A stretch of DNA of 64,000 nt from Actinomycetaceae bacterium. GTDB taxonomy: Bacteria > Actinomycetota > Actinomycetes > Actinomycetales > Actinomycetaceae. The stretch covers positions 96,492 through 160,491 of the forward strand of contig JAUNVQ010000001.1 of the NCBI GenBank assembly GCA_030540715.1, given 5' to 3'. The notes under the pieces were generated by a model that worked only from the letters and a program-made list of their open reading frames with translations, searched no databases and was not told the DNA's origin. Positions 8,474-16,745 of this stretch are shown in pieces. The translations under genes were made by a program, and so were the position numbers. Each line of letters begins with the position of its first letter. Positions within the stretch are counted from its first letter, which is position 1.

Positions 8474-9313
8474 ATGACAAATACCGCACACTGGATGCGC
8501 AGCCTTGACGATTATCATCCCATCACACGTCTTGCCATACCAGGTACCCACGACACAATGACGCATACATGCCCGCAACGCTACTACCGTACACAACACC
8601 TCAGTTTGTGGGATCAGCTGCAATGTGGAACTCGATTCTTTGATCTTCGTCTAACCAAAAATATGGTAGCTGCACATCGAGAATGGATCTCCGACATATC
8701 CGTACACGATATTTTCTCAACGCTTATGACATTCTTGGAACAAAATCCCAGTGAATTCATTATGGCGCGCATACAAAATGCCAATGAAAACAAGGATGAC
8801 TTTCCCGAATACACTCAAGCTCTTCACGAAAATATCGCCCGGTACACCAACAATATGTACATATTTGGGGCAGAAGAAAAGGCAAGAGTGAGGTGGCCTA
8901 TGCTTCACAAGGTCAGAGGGCGCATCATCGCACTCGAATGTGCCCCACATGAATATGGAGCCACAGTGGTTAACAATCAGCGATGGGCTGCATACTGGCA
9001 TGGCAACGAAACGATCCTTCTACAAGATGAGTGGGATGGCCCCGCCCTCCAAAAGAAAAAAGAGGCCATTGAACATATGGTGACAGCCACTCATGAAGAA
9101 AATATCCTTGCTCTTAACCATATAAGCGCCACCAATGGCGAACTAGGTTACCCCGATGCCTATGCCGCAGAGCTCAATCCCTTTACAGGTAGACTCAATG
9201 TACAACTGTCTAACAGCAGTCAAGACAGTTACGGTGTGCAAATATTTGATTTTATTGACGAAAAGTTGGCGCAATCAGTGATACAACTCAATAAAAGATT
9301 CTTTGTGGAATAG
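8474..9313 (+). CDS. PI-PLC X-domain phosphodiesterase
   Basis: A 279-residue protein with the single-domain bacterial phosphatidylinositol-specific phospholipase C fold. Catalytic signatures are IPGTHDT with His26-Asp27, GTRFFDLRL at 52-60 and the second histidine His68 in AAHRE, the equivalents of the two general acid/base histidines. A family enzyme would cleave phosphatidylinositol, or a related phosphodiester, to diacylglycerol and inositol cyclic phosphate. No signal peptide or lipobox is visible, unlike the secreted enzymes of Bacillus or Listeria, so it would act inside the cell or on another substrate. A GAAGGGAAA tract precedes the ATG. It lies 40 bp upstream of an inositol-monophosphatase-family gene, probably in one operon. 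Confidence 0.85.
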   Translation: MTNTAHWMRSLDDYHPITRLAIPGTHDTMTHTCPQRYYRTQHLSLWDQLQCGTRFFDLRLTKNMVAAHREWISDISVHDIFSTLMTFLEQNPSEFIMARIQNANENKDDFPEYTQALHENIARYTNNMYIFGAEEKARVRWPMLHKVRGRIIALECAPHEYGATVVNNQRWAAYWHGNETILLQDEWDGPALQKKKEAIEHMVTATHEENILALNHISATNGELGYPDAYAAELNPFTGRLNVQLSNSSQDSYGVQIFDFIDEKLAQSVIQLNKRFFVE

Positions 9314-9353
9314 GTTATCTTAAAGAACAGGATCAAAAACTGGAGGGATCTAA

Positions 9354-10133
9354 ATGCCAGACTCTGAACTGAAACATCTTCTAGATATAGGTTTACGTGC
9401 CGTGACTGAAGCTGCCGATATGGCGTTGCATCCGCAAGAAAAACTGCATATCGAAACAAAAAGTTCACGAAACGATGTGGTGACCCAAATTGATAAGAGT
9501 ATTGAAGAACTTCTTGCTCATGTACTCTACGAAGCAACTGGCTATCCACTTCATGGGGAAGAAAAACACAGCACCCAATCCTTTCAAGGTAGAGTGTGGG
9601 TGCTTGACCCTATAGACGGCACAATGAACTATGTGGCAACCCACCGCGACTATGCGGTATCTTTAGCTCTTTGTGAAGATGGGATCCCTGTCGTAGGTAT
9701 CGTAGCTGATGTAACAGCAGGTAAATACTATACAGCGATTAAAGGTGAAGGCGCGTGGTGTAACGGTAAGGCATTGCCAAAAGTGGAACCCCTGCTGAGT
9801 TACACTGAATCCGTTATTATTACTGACTTGAAAGAAATTGTGGCTCTTTCACGACTTGTTGATGTTATTCGAGATTCACGTGGACACCGTCGCTACGGTG
9901 CTGCTGCCTTAGAATGCGTTGAGGTTGCAGCCGGGCGTGCCGGAGCCTTTGTGCACCTGATGGTATCGCCTTGGGATATTGCTGCCGCAGTGCTGATATG
10001 TGAAGAATGCGGTGTGAAAGTGACGCGACTTGACGGTACACCTATGGATATATGCAGTCCAGGGTCAATTCTTGCAGCGTGGCCTCAGGCGCATCGCGAC
10101 CTTGTGAACAAACTCATTTGTGAACCGCTGTAA
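9354..10133 (+). CDS. Inositol monophosphatase family protein
   Basis: A 259-residue Mg2+-dependent, Li+-sensitive-type phosphatase. Metal ligands are visible: GEE at 68-70, the motif WVLDPIDGTMNY (Asp85, Asp88) and the distal SPWDIAAA with Asp208. The family includes inositol-1-phosphatase, histidinol phosphatase and 3'(2'),5'-bisphosphate nucleotidase; all motifs fit, so the substrate is not fixed by sequence. Its position 40 bp after a PI-PLC-X gene favours inositol 1-phosphate, the hydrolysis product of PI cleavage. A GGAGG tract lies 8 nt before the ATG. Confidence 0.85.
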   Translation: MPDSELKHLLDIGLRAVTEAADMALHPQEKLHIETKSSRNDVVTQIDKSIEELLAHVLYEATGYPLHGEEKHSTQSFQGRVWVLDPIDGTMNYVATHRDYAVSLALCEDGIPVVGIVADVTAGKYYTAIKGEGAWCNGKALPKVEPLLSYTESVIITDLKEIVALSRLVDVIRDSRGHRRYGAAALECVEVAAGRAGAFVHLMVSPWDIAAAVLICEECGVKVTRLDGTPMDICSPGSILAAWPQAHRDLVNKLICEPL

Positions 10134-10233
10134 AACAGAGGAAAATACGTTAGATCTGAGGGCGGGGTATTATTGCTATCTGAAGAGCCTTCGTAGCTAA
10201 GGAGTCCTTAAATAAGCAGTAAAAAGGTGACGA

Positions 10234-10267
10234 AGCCTGCCCTAGCTCAGGAGTGCTGGCTTTTTTT
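10234..10267 (+). terminator. Rho-independent terminator after IMPase gene
   Basis: AGCC (10234-10237) and GGCT (10258-10261) close an imperfect stem with internal GC and CCT/AGG pairs around an AGCTC loop, followed by seven T. About 100 bp past the IMPase stop. The rest of the gap 10134-10425 holds only a 13-bp palindrome (10198-10210, TAAGGA-G-TCCTTA) and no gene. Confidence 0.6.
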
Positions 10268-10425
10268 ATCATGATTGTCAAAAAAGTTCGTCAGGGCACT
10301 AAATAGCAGGGGGTGCGATCGTGTCTCACTCAACATGTCCACATGTGATAGCGGACCTTCACTACCACTGACAATAATAAGTATCACTAATAGAAAACGG
10401 TACTTATGTAAAGGATGTGTCCATC

Positions 10426-10710
10426 ATGACCGCCACATGCGAATCGGGTAGAGTCACCTTACCTATTGAGCAGGGCCTTGACGATGAACTTCACTCAATT
10501 ATTCAACGATTAGGCACAGATGCCGTTCGCAACTCAGATGGAACCTGGCTTCCCGAAGCCGTGCATCACCTGGTAACCAAAATCTATTCAACATATTTTC
10601 CTGCACGCGGAGATCAAGACTTTGTGTTGGAACACCCAGACACTACAACATGTTTCTATCTGATGTTACCACGCATGACATCAAATAGGCAGCGATCCTC
10701 TGGACATTAA
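10426..10710 (+). pseudogene. GH112 lacto-/galacto-N-biose phosphorylase, N-terminal remnant
   Basis: The 94 codons match the N-terminus of 1,3-beta-galactosyl-N-acetylhexosamine phosphorylase (GH112): GRVTLP, DAVRNSDGT, EAVHHLVTKIYSTYFPAR and the following FYLMLPRM align in order with the Bifidobacterium enzyme as I recall it. That family is about 720 residues, so roughly seven eighths, including the catalytic centre, are gone. The frame ends at a TAA at 10708-10710 after an unrelated tail (SNRQRSSGH) and runs, in the same frame, into a permease remnant, suggesting one deletion removed the rest of GH112 and the start of the permease. The original start is ATG 10426 with AAAGGA 10 nt upstream; a GTG at 10417 overlaps that SD. 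It is certainly not an active phosphorylase. Confidence 0.82.
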
Positions 10711-10716
10711 TGTTGT

Positions 10717-11383
10717 GTGTTATTCAGCTTATTTCAGATCCCATTTATGATTCTTTTTGCCTTGGCACTTGCCCTTATTTTAGATTCCTACCTGGTGCCT
10801 CATGTTGGATTTTTCCGTCTGGGGAACTTCATTCCCTATGCTATTCTAGGCATGATCGCTGCAATGGTATGGGCGTACCTGTATAACAAAGACTTATCGC
10901 TATCATTGCGATTCTGTAAGCGGTGGGTATCGAAAACTTTGATTTGGCTCAAAAAATATTGTTCTGCTGTCCATGGCGAATATGACAACATGGACATTCA
11001 CTGGCTACAACATGCTTATTTTCCTTGCAGTGCTTCAAGCATTTTCACACGATCTTTACGAGGCAGCACGTCTTGATGGTGCTTTGGGATGGCAGATCAC
11101 CACGAGCATTAAAAATTCCGATGGTGTCTTCTGCAGCGCTGTTGGCCGTCCTGCTGTCAATTATTGGAACCGTGCAGCTTTTAACGAACCAACAATTATG
11201 GCGTCACAAAAGCTGTGGATGGGGAAAGACTATGCACCTATGATGATGGCTTACAACACGATGATGGGGGCCCTGACACCAGCCGGCGATGGTCCTGCCT
11301 CTGCAATATCAATCGTGATGGCACTGATTGCCGGAGGAGTTGCAATCATTTACGCCCTCGTCCAAAATAAACTGCAAAAGTAG
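10717..11383 (+). pseudogene. Sugar ABC transporter permease (MalF/GltB type), frameshifted
   Basis: Pieces of one binding-protein-dependent sugar permease lie in three frames. Frame 1 (from 10717) gives QIPFMILFALALALILDS and GFFRLGNFIPYAILG; frame 2 (about 10973-11110) gives NMTTWTFTGYNML and the EAARLDGA coupling loop; frame 3 (about 11112-11178) gives IPMVSSAALLAVLLSIIG; then frame 2 again gives NEPTIMAS and the C-terminus to 11383. Lesions include a shift plus an in-frame TAA near 10915-10965, A5 at 11111-11115 and T4 at 11179-11182. About 80 N-terminal residues are absent. Normally such a protein pairs with a second permease, a lipoprotein binding protein and an ATPase to import a disaccharide, here probably lacto-/galacto-N-biose given the GH112 remnant. 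Confidence 0.82.
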
Positions 11384-11393
11384 GAGGCCTACC

Positions 11394-12321
11394 ATGTATG
11401 AACAAAAACTTATGCTATCAGTTGAAGGAATGCCTCCACGCTCAATAGCGCCTTCACGAAAAGCGCGTATCATCACGATCATCGTTTTGCTCGTTGCGCT
11501 ATTCTATTTTCTTTTCCCAATTGATTGGCTCGTTGTCTCATCGACGAAAAACAATGCGGGCCTTATCACCAGCAACTCACTGTTGTTTGCCAATAACTCC
11601 ATCGGCAAAAACTACGCCTCACTGATGGCGTGGAGCCACGGCTACCATTGGCGTTGGGTTGCCAACTCCGTCTTGTATTCGGGAACCGCTGCAGCAGCCG
11701 GTACGCTGCTAACTGTGATGGCCGGCTATACTATTGCCAAATTCAATTTTCCTGGACGAAAAGCAGCACTTGCTGTCATAATGTTGGAACTTCTAATGCC
11801 TATCGCGCTGCTCACCATAGCAATGTATGTGCTGTTCCAAAGCATTGGATTAGATAACACGGTGTGGGCAATTATCATCCCATCATGCGTATCGCCATTC
11901 GGTGTATTTTTTGGGACACGTCTATTCACATCCATCGGTTGCCACCGAACTCATTGAGGCAGCGCGCATTGGCGGAGCCTCTGAGGTGCGCATCTTCTTT
12001 ACAATGGTTTTGCGTCTTTTGGCACCTGCAATGGTCACGATTTTTCTTTTCATTTTCATAGCCACCTGGAACAACTATTTATTGCCGCTCATGATGCTTT
12101 CCAGCGAAGAACTACAGCCGGTGACACTGGGCCTCTACTCGATGATGGTCTATTTTTCCCCCGATAAAGGTGCCGTCATGATGGGAGCGCTCCTGGGCGT
12201 GACTCTACTCATCATCATCTTCCTTGGGCTGCAAAAGTACTGGCACGCTGGTCTGGCCGCGGGGTCCGTCAAAGGGAAAACAGCTTGCATATCGTCCCCC
12301 ATAGAAAACCTACTAATATAG
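11394..12321 (+). pseudogene. Sugar ABC transporter permease (MalG/GltC type), one frameshift
   Basis: The reading frame opens at ATG 11394 behind GGAGG and runs as a normal MalG-type inner-membrane permease (TM1 about residues 22-42, then SVLYSGTAAAAGTLLTVMAG) to about 11912. At T6 (11907-11912) followed by GGG it shifts by one base; the proper continuation (HVYSHPSVATELIEAARIGGA, the EAA coupling loop, and two more membrane segments to GLQKYWHAGLAAGSVKG) lies in another frame to 12321. A single base removed from that run restores the whole protein, so this copy is otherwise intact. It sits 10 bp after the first permease remnant, in the order usual for two-permease sugar importers. A sequencing error in the run cannot be excluded. 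Confidence 0.82.
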
Positions 12322-12463
12322 GACTACCGATTATTGGCAGAGCTGCGGGGCCGGGGGCTACCAGATATTTTGGGGTTCTGTTGAGCCTTTCAACAGAGAT
12401 ACTCATGCACGCGTCTTTTCCATTCACGAAGATGGGTGGTAAACGCTTTTTACAGTGGGGCTG

Positions 12464-13342
12464 CTACTTCTTTTTGCCGAAGTAAAGAGTCAAGCCTGAA
12501 AGAGCCATGCCAATAATCGAGCCACCTGACAATCCACAACCCTGGACTTTACGGCGAATCTTCTTGGGTAAAAACTTGGCGTTGACAAAAGAACCTAGAG
12601 CCATTGTGGGAAGAATCGGGTTCGCAACAATGGGGAGCCATTTTCGCGGATAATGAGACTTCCCTTTTAGTCCTGCAACAATGGTCATAACTGATGCAAT
12701 TGCCAGTAAGATTGCATAAAGCATATAAAGATATTGAACAAGTTTTCGACGTTTTTGTGATGTGGCAACAAGATCGTCGACGTCTTCGTGGCTAGCACCT
12801 AGCTGCAAAAGTTGGTTAGCTTCGACCAGTGGCAAAGCAAATTGGGTAAAGCCCAGATGAATAATAGGGGATAAGGCTATATTGGTGGCAAGAACTCCAG
12901 AAAGTATCGTTGTAAATTTTTTACCTGCAGGTTCAAAGGCAAGCGAATAGTGAGGAACAAAAGCAAAAAGCAGGGGAGCGCCAGCAGCCCCCATAAAACC
13001 GCCAGTTTTAAGAGCTTCGCGTGAAACCATGAGATAAAAGATATGCTTGGGAACCTGAGGATGCTCAAGAATAGGATGCTTTTCATCATCACTACCCGTC
13101 AAGAAAATCATGTCGCCAACAAGATAACATGCCATCCCTGCAATAGATACCGCTGCTGTAGTTGCATATGCCTTCTTACGTAAAATGGGATGCTTATTGA
13201 TGAGTTCCCACGAAGCCTTCGCTGGAAGTAAAGCTATTCCAGGATGAGCAAGGAGGGCTTTCATCAACAGCTTTTGTGCGCGTTCTACTATAGAGTCAGA
13301 GTTTTTGGAGTATTTGGCTTTTGCGGGAGGCATTCGTTTCAT
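12464..13342 (-). CDS. Membrane protein of unknown function
   Basis: I do not recognise this 292-residue protein. It opens with a basic, Lys-rich stretch, then shows hydrophobic segments near residues 59-80, 108-130, 145-165, 210-232 and 270-288, with short loops holding several Lys/Arg and a KHPILEHPQVPKHIFYLM segment after the first. Residues 170-205 (EANQLLQLGASHEDVDDLVATSQKRR as separate parts) form a charged cytoplasmic-looking helix. It is flanked by the permease pseudogenes (convergent) and by aceB (same strand, upstream). TAGAAT lies exactly 6 nt before the ATG and no SD is visible, so the transcript is probably leaderless. No operon partner is evident. Confidence 0.6.
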   Translation of the reverse strand: MKRMPPAKAKYSKNSDSIVERAQKLLMKALLAHPGIALLPAKASWELINKHPILRKKAYATTAAVSIAGMACYLVGDMIFLTGSDDEKHPILEHPQVPKHIFYLMVSREALKTGGFMGAAGAPLLFAFVPHYSLAFEPAGKKFTTILSGVLATNIALSPIIHLGFTQFALPLVEANQLLQLGASHEDVDDLVATSQKRRKLVQYLYMLYAILLAIASVMTIVAGLKGKSHYPRKWLPIVANPILPTMALGSFVNAKFLPKKIRRKVQGCGLSGGSIIGMALSGLTLYFGKKK

Positions 13343-13354
13343 GGCAACATTCTA
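13343..13354 (-). promoter_or_regulatory. -10 hexamer of the 13342 gene, leaderless geometry
   Basis: TAGAAT (13354-13349, minus strand), then GTTGCC, then ATG. There is no purine-rich SD between, so leaderless initiation is the simplest reading here. Confidence 0.5.
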
Positions 13355-13536
13355 ACAGCTGTGCTTTGGGTTAATGAGACTATGTGGTCTTTTTTTGCAA
13401 CACCATCACCGTTGTAATGGTAGAGGTAGGAGGCATGAGTTTGGCTCTGCAGCCAAAAACCGAATCCTTGAACCAACAAAAAGGAACGGCTTATTATGAC
13501 TGCAGAGCCAGATTATATGCAAAAGAGTATATGCAA

Positions 13537-15186
13537 TTATGCGATGTTGTTTGCGTAGGCCGGGATAGTTAAGAAGGTTGGGAATACCTCTGACAGGCAC
13601 ACTTCTTCAAACAGCTTCGTTGCTTCTTCGATGCGCTCCTTGCGGGCTTGATCGTTGCCAGCCTCATCAAGAAGTTTTGCTTTTTCTTCAGTAAAGATCC
13701 TGTCAACAAGTTCGGCATCAACACTACGTCCGTCGTCAAGTGTGACTTTATTGCGAACCCATTGCCAGATTTGTGAACGCGAGATTTCGGCTGTTGCGGC
13801 ATCTTCCATCAAACCAAAGATAGCTACGGCACCATTTCCACCCAGCCAGGCTTCAAGATAGCGCAGGCCAACGGAAACATTTGTACGAACACCCTGCTCG
13901 GTAATTGATCCTGGAGTAGCCTTGAAGTCAAGCAACTCTTCGGCAGTTACCGACACGTCGTTGCGAACCTTACTTTCGATTTGGTTGGGTTGATCGCCCA
14001 TAATTTCATCAAATACTTCACGAACATAGCCAACCATTCCCGGGTGAGCAACCCATGAGCCATCGAAGCCGTCGGTAGCTTCACGAGTTTTATCGTCACG
14101 GACTTTCTTTTCAGAGGCCGCATTAACTTCTGGATCTTTTGCAGGAATAAAAGCACTCATACCGCCCATTGCATGTGCTCCGCGCTTGTGGCAGGTGTGA
14201 ACCAGCAGCTCGGTATAGGCACGCATACAGGGAACTGTCATGGTAATATCGGCTCGGTCAGGCAAAATATAGTTCTTGCCTGAATCGCGGAACTTTTTGA
14301 TGATACTGAAAATATAGTCCCAGCGTCCCGCATTCAAACCTGCAGAGTATTCACGAAGTTCGTATAGAATTTCTTCCATTTCGAATACGGCCATAATTGT
14401 TTCAATCAAGCAGGTGGCGCGAATCGTGCCGTGCTTAATACCAACGTATTCTTCAGCAAACTCAAAGACATCGTGCCACAAACGTGCTTCACGATGATTT
14501 TCTAGCTTCGGAATATAGAAGTAGGGGCCTGTTCCACGCTCAATAAGTTCTTTTGCGTTATGGAAGAAATACAAACCAAAATCGGTGAGTGCACCAATCG
14601 TTGGGCTACCACCAACGCGGATATGTTTTTCTGTTAGATGCCAACCACGTGGTCGCACAACAATGGTTGGACGCTCACCGTCGGTAAGTTCATAATGCTT
14701 TCCAGTGTCGGGAGCGTCATAGGAGATGGTTTCACGAATCGCATCATAAAGGTTGATTTGGCCGCCCACTACGTTAGAGAAGTGGGGAGTGTTGGCATCT
14801 TCGAAGTCGGCCAACCATACTTTTGCGCCAGAGTTAAGCGCATTGATCGTCATTTTGCGCTCCGTTGGTCCCGTGATTTCCACGCGACGATCCTCAAGAC
14901 CAGGCGCTATAGGGGCGACTTTCCATGAGTCATCTTCACGGATGTCAGCGGTACTGGTAAGAAAGTGAGGCATGAAGCCACCAGCTAAGCGCTGGCGACG
15001 GTCATGACGGTCACGAAGTAAGTCGGCACGTCGCGTGTAAAAACGTAGATGAAGCTGACGCAGGAATTCCAGTGCTTCATCGGTGAGGATCTCGCCAAAT
15101 CGTTCGGTGATATTGGTTCCGGGATCTTCATCTTTGGGATAGACCACCTCGATAGTGTCACTAATGCGGGCGTTGGTTTCAAACAT
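13537..15186 (-). CDS. aceB: Malate synthase A
   Basis: Condenses glyoxylate with acetyl-CoA to malate, second step of the glyoxylate shunt. The 549 residues match isoform A in length. Seen motifs are GPTERKM (106-112), DFEDANTPH (127-135), the VRPRGWH segment with the glyoxylate-binding arginine (177-183) and IRATCLIETI (255-264). ATG 15186 is chosen for the AGGAGA tract 4 nt upstream; a frame extending eight codons further would include that SD. It lies 66 bp downstream of aceA on the same strand with a hairpin between. With aceA and the divergent RamB-like regulator it forms an acetate/fatty-acid growth module. Confidence 0.96.
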   Translation of the reverse strand: MFETNARISDTIEVVYPKDEDPGTNITERFGEILTDEALEFLRQLHLRFYTRRADLLRDRHDRRQRLAGGFMPHFLTSTADIREDDSWKVAPIAPGLEDRRVEITGPTERKMTINALNSGAKVWLADFEDANTPHFSNVVGGQINLYDAIRETISYDAPDTGKHYELTDGERPTIVVRPRGWHLTEKHIRVGGSPTIGALTDFGLYFFHNAKELIERGTGPYFYIPKLENHREARLWHDVFEFAEEYVGIKHGTIRATCLIETIMAVFEMEEILYELREYSAGLNAGRWDYIFSIIKKFRDSGKNYILPDRADITMTVPCMRAYTELLVHTCHKRGAHAMGGMSAFIPAKDPEVNAASEKKVRDDKTREATDGFDGSWVAHPGMVGYVREVFDEIMGDQPNQIESKVRNDVSVTAEELLDFKATPGSITEQGVRTNVSVGLRYLEAWLGGNGAVAIFGLMEDAATAEISRSQIWQWVRNKVTLDDGRSVDAELVDRIFTEEKAKLLDEAGNDQARKERIEEATKLFEEVCLSEVFPTFLTIPAYANNIA

Positions 15187-15199
15187 GATGTCTCCTAAT

Positions 15200-15245
15200 G
15201 GCACCCTCACGGGTGCCGGGTTGTGTAAACGTAAAGTGTAAACGT
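15200..15245 (-). promoter_or_regulatory. aceA-aceB intergenic hairpin and twin repeats
   Basis: A perfect 7-bp stem with a 4-nt loop (GGCACCC 15200-15206, GGGTGCC 15211-15217) stands a few bases upstream of the aceB SD. On its aceA side GTGTAAACGT occurs twice (15223-15232 and 15236-15245), 13 bp from start to start, reading as ACGTTTACAC on the coding strand. The hairpin could cap the 3' end of aceA mRNA; the repeats look like a protein-binding site, related to the GTAAAC half-site near aceA's promoter. Confidence 0.45.
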
Positions 15246-15252
15246 GTCAGTA

Positions 15253-16539
15253 TTAGAACTGAGCTTCTTCAGTTGAGCCTTTAATGGCCAGTGTAGAAGC
15301 CTCTGGGTTAACAGCTGTTGCAACCATATCGAAGTAGCCTGCTCCAACTTCGCGCTGGTGCTTGTGAGCGGTATAGCCACGTTCAGCTGCAGCGAACTCT
15401 TTTTCTTGCAGTTCAACAAAGGCAGTCATGTCGTTCTTTGCATATCCTTGAGCAAGATCAAACATGCCGTAGTTGAGCTGGTGGAAGCCTGCCAGTGTAA
15501 TGAACTGGAAGGCATAACCCATTGCGCCAAGCTCACGCTGGAAGGAGGCTATCTGGTCATCATCCAGGTTGGCTTTCCAGTTAAATGATGGTGAGCAGTT
15601 GTAGGCAAGCATCTTGTCTGGGTATTCAGCCTTAACTGCTTCGGCAACTTTACGTGCCAGATCGGGATCAGGCGTAGCGGTCTCGACCCACAGAAGGTCA
15701 GCTACAGGGGCAAACTTCAACAGACGCGCAATAACAACGTCTGCACCTGGCTCGGTGTAGAAGAAGCCTTCGGAGGAGCGTTCACCAGTCAAAAATGGTT
15801 TGTCTGTGTCATCAACATCTGAAGTAATCAGGTTGGCACCAAGTGAGTCGGTACGTGCAACAAGAACAGTTGGGACACCCATCACGTCAGCTGCAAGGCG
15901 AGCAGAAGTTAAGTTACGAACGTGCTGCTGGGTTGGGATAAGAACCTTACCTCCAAGGTGACCGCACTTCTTTTCAGCAGCAAGCTGATCTTCATAGTGA
16001 ACACCAGAAGCACCTGCACGAATCATATTTTTCATCAGTTCGAAGGCATTGAGTGGGCCTCCAAAGCCTGCTTCAGCGTCGGCAACTATGGGTGCAAACC
16101 AATCAAAGTCTTGATCTTGGCCCTCTGACCAAGTAATCTCATCGGCACGCTTAAATGCATTATTAATACGACGTACCATCTTTGGCACAGAGTCATAGGG
16201 GTAGAGTGACTGGTCTGGGTAGGTCATATCTGCTGTATTACCATCAGCTGCTACCTGCCAACCTGACAGATAAATGGCTTTGAGGCCGGCTCGCACCATT
16301 TGTACGGCCTGGTTGCCTGTGATAGCGCCAAGAGCGTTTACATAGTCTTGTTCGTGCAGCAGCTTCCACAGGCGTTCAGCACCGCGACGAGCTAGGGTGC
16401 TTTCTTCAATGACTGAACCCTGAAGTTCAGCAACACGTTCGGCACCGTAGGGGCGTTTGACGCCTTTCCAGCGTTCGTTTTCGTCCCAATCCTTCTGGAT
16501 TGCTGCAGCTCGCTGTTGAATCTGATCTTTGGTTGACAT
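15253..16539 (-). CDS. aceA: Isocitrate lyase
   Basis: Splits isocitrate into succinate and glyoxylate. The 428-residue protein (the usual length for the bacterial type) has the catalytic loop KKCGHLGGK at 190-198 with Cys192 and His194, plus the DAEAGFGG Mg2+ site at 154-161. A GAAGGAG tract stands before the ATG at 16539. It is transcribed away from the RamB-like regulator gene and probably with aceB. A palindrome in the divergent promoter region is the likely control site. No lesions are seen. Confidence 0.97.
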   Translation of the reverse strand: MSTKDQIQQRAAAIQKDWDENERWKGVKRPYGAERVAELQGSVIEESTLARRGAERLWKLLHEQDYVNALGAITGNQAVQMVRAGLKAIYLSGWQVAADGNTADMTYPDQSLYPYDSVPKMVRRINNAFKRADEITWSEGQDQDFDWFAPIVADAEAGFGGPLNAFELMKNMIRAGASGVHYEDQLAAEKKCGHLGGKVLIPTQQHVRNLTSARLAADVMGVPTVLVARTDSLGANLITSDVDDTDKPFLTGERSSEGFFYTEPGADVVIARLLKFAPVADLLWVETATPDPDLARKVAEAVKAEYPDKMLAYNCSPSFNWKANLDDDQIASFQRELGAMGYAFQFITLAGFHQLNYGMFDLAQGYAKNDMTAFVELQEKEFAAAERGYTAHKHQREVGAGYFDMVATAVNPEASTLAIKGSTEEAQF

Positions 16540-16678
16540 AATAAACTCCTTCGTTTATTCACTTCGTTGGTTTGCTATCCGACGATGATCGCAAAGGTAA
16601 CAGTAGATTCGAGATGTACCTGTTGCTTTCATTGTTGAGTATTCCAGATGAAAACCTCTTGACGTCAAGCAAAATAGT

Positions 16679-16700
16679 GTAAACTTTGAAGAAAGTTTAC
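16679..16700. promoter_or_regulatory. Perfect 9+4+9 palindrome in aceA/ramB promoter region
   Basis: GTAAACTTT (16679-16687), spacer GAAG, AAAGTTTAC (16692-16700). Each half contains AAAGTTT, the core of the RamB site (AAAGTTTGCAAA-like) known from Corynebacterium glutamicum. It lies 140 bp upstream of aceA and 46 bp upstream of the regulator, fitting control of both genes. Confidence 0.6.
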
Positions 16701-16745
16701 AGAAACTAATAATTGTTGCAAATCATTGACAGGAGTTCATGATAA

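Noticed and set aside
10717..11076. Apparently intact 119-residue membrane protein
   Set aside because: Its first ~75 residues are a sugar-permease fragment and the tail is out-of-frame sequence; the homologous continuation lies in another frame, so it is part of a pseudogene.
16739..16745. ATG at 16739 as ramB start
   Set aside because: It is out of frame with the HTH domain; the following ATG 16746 is in frame.
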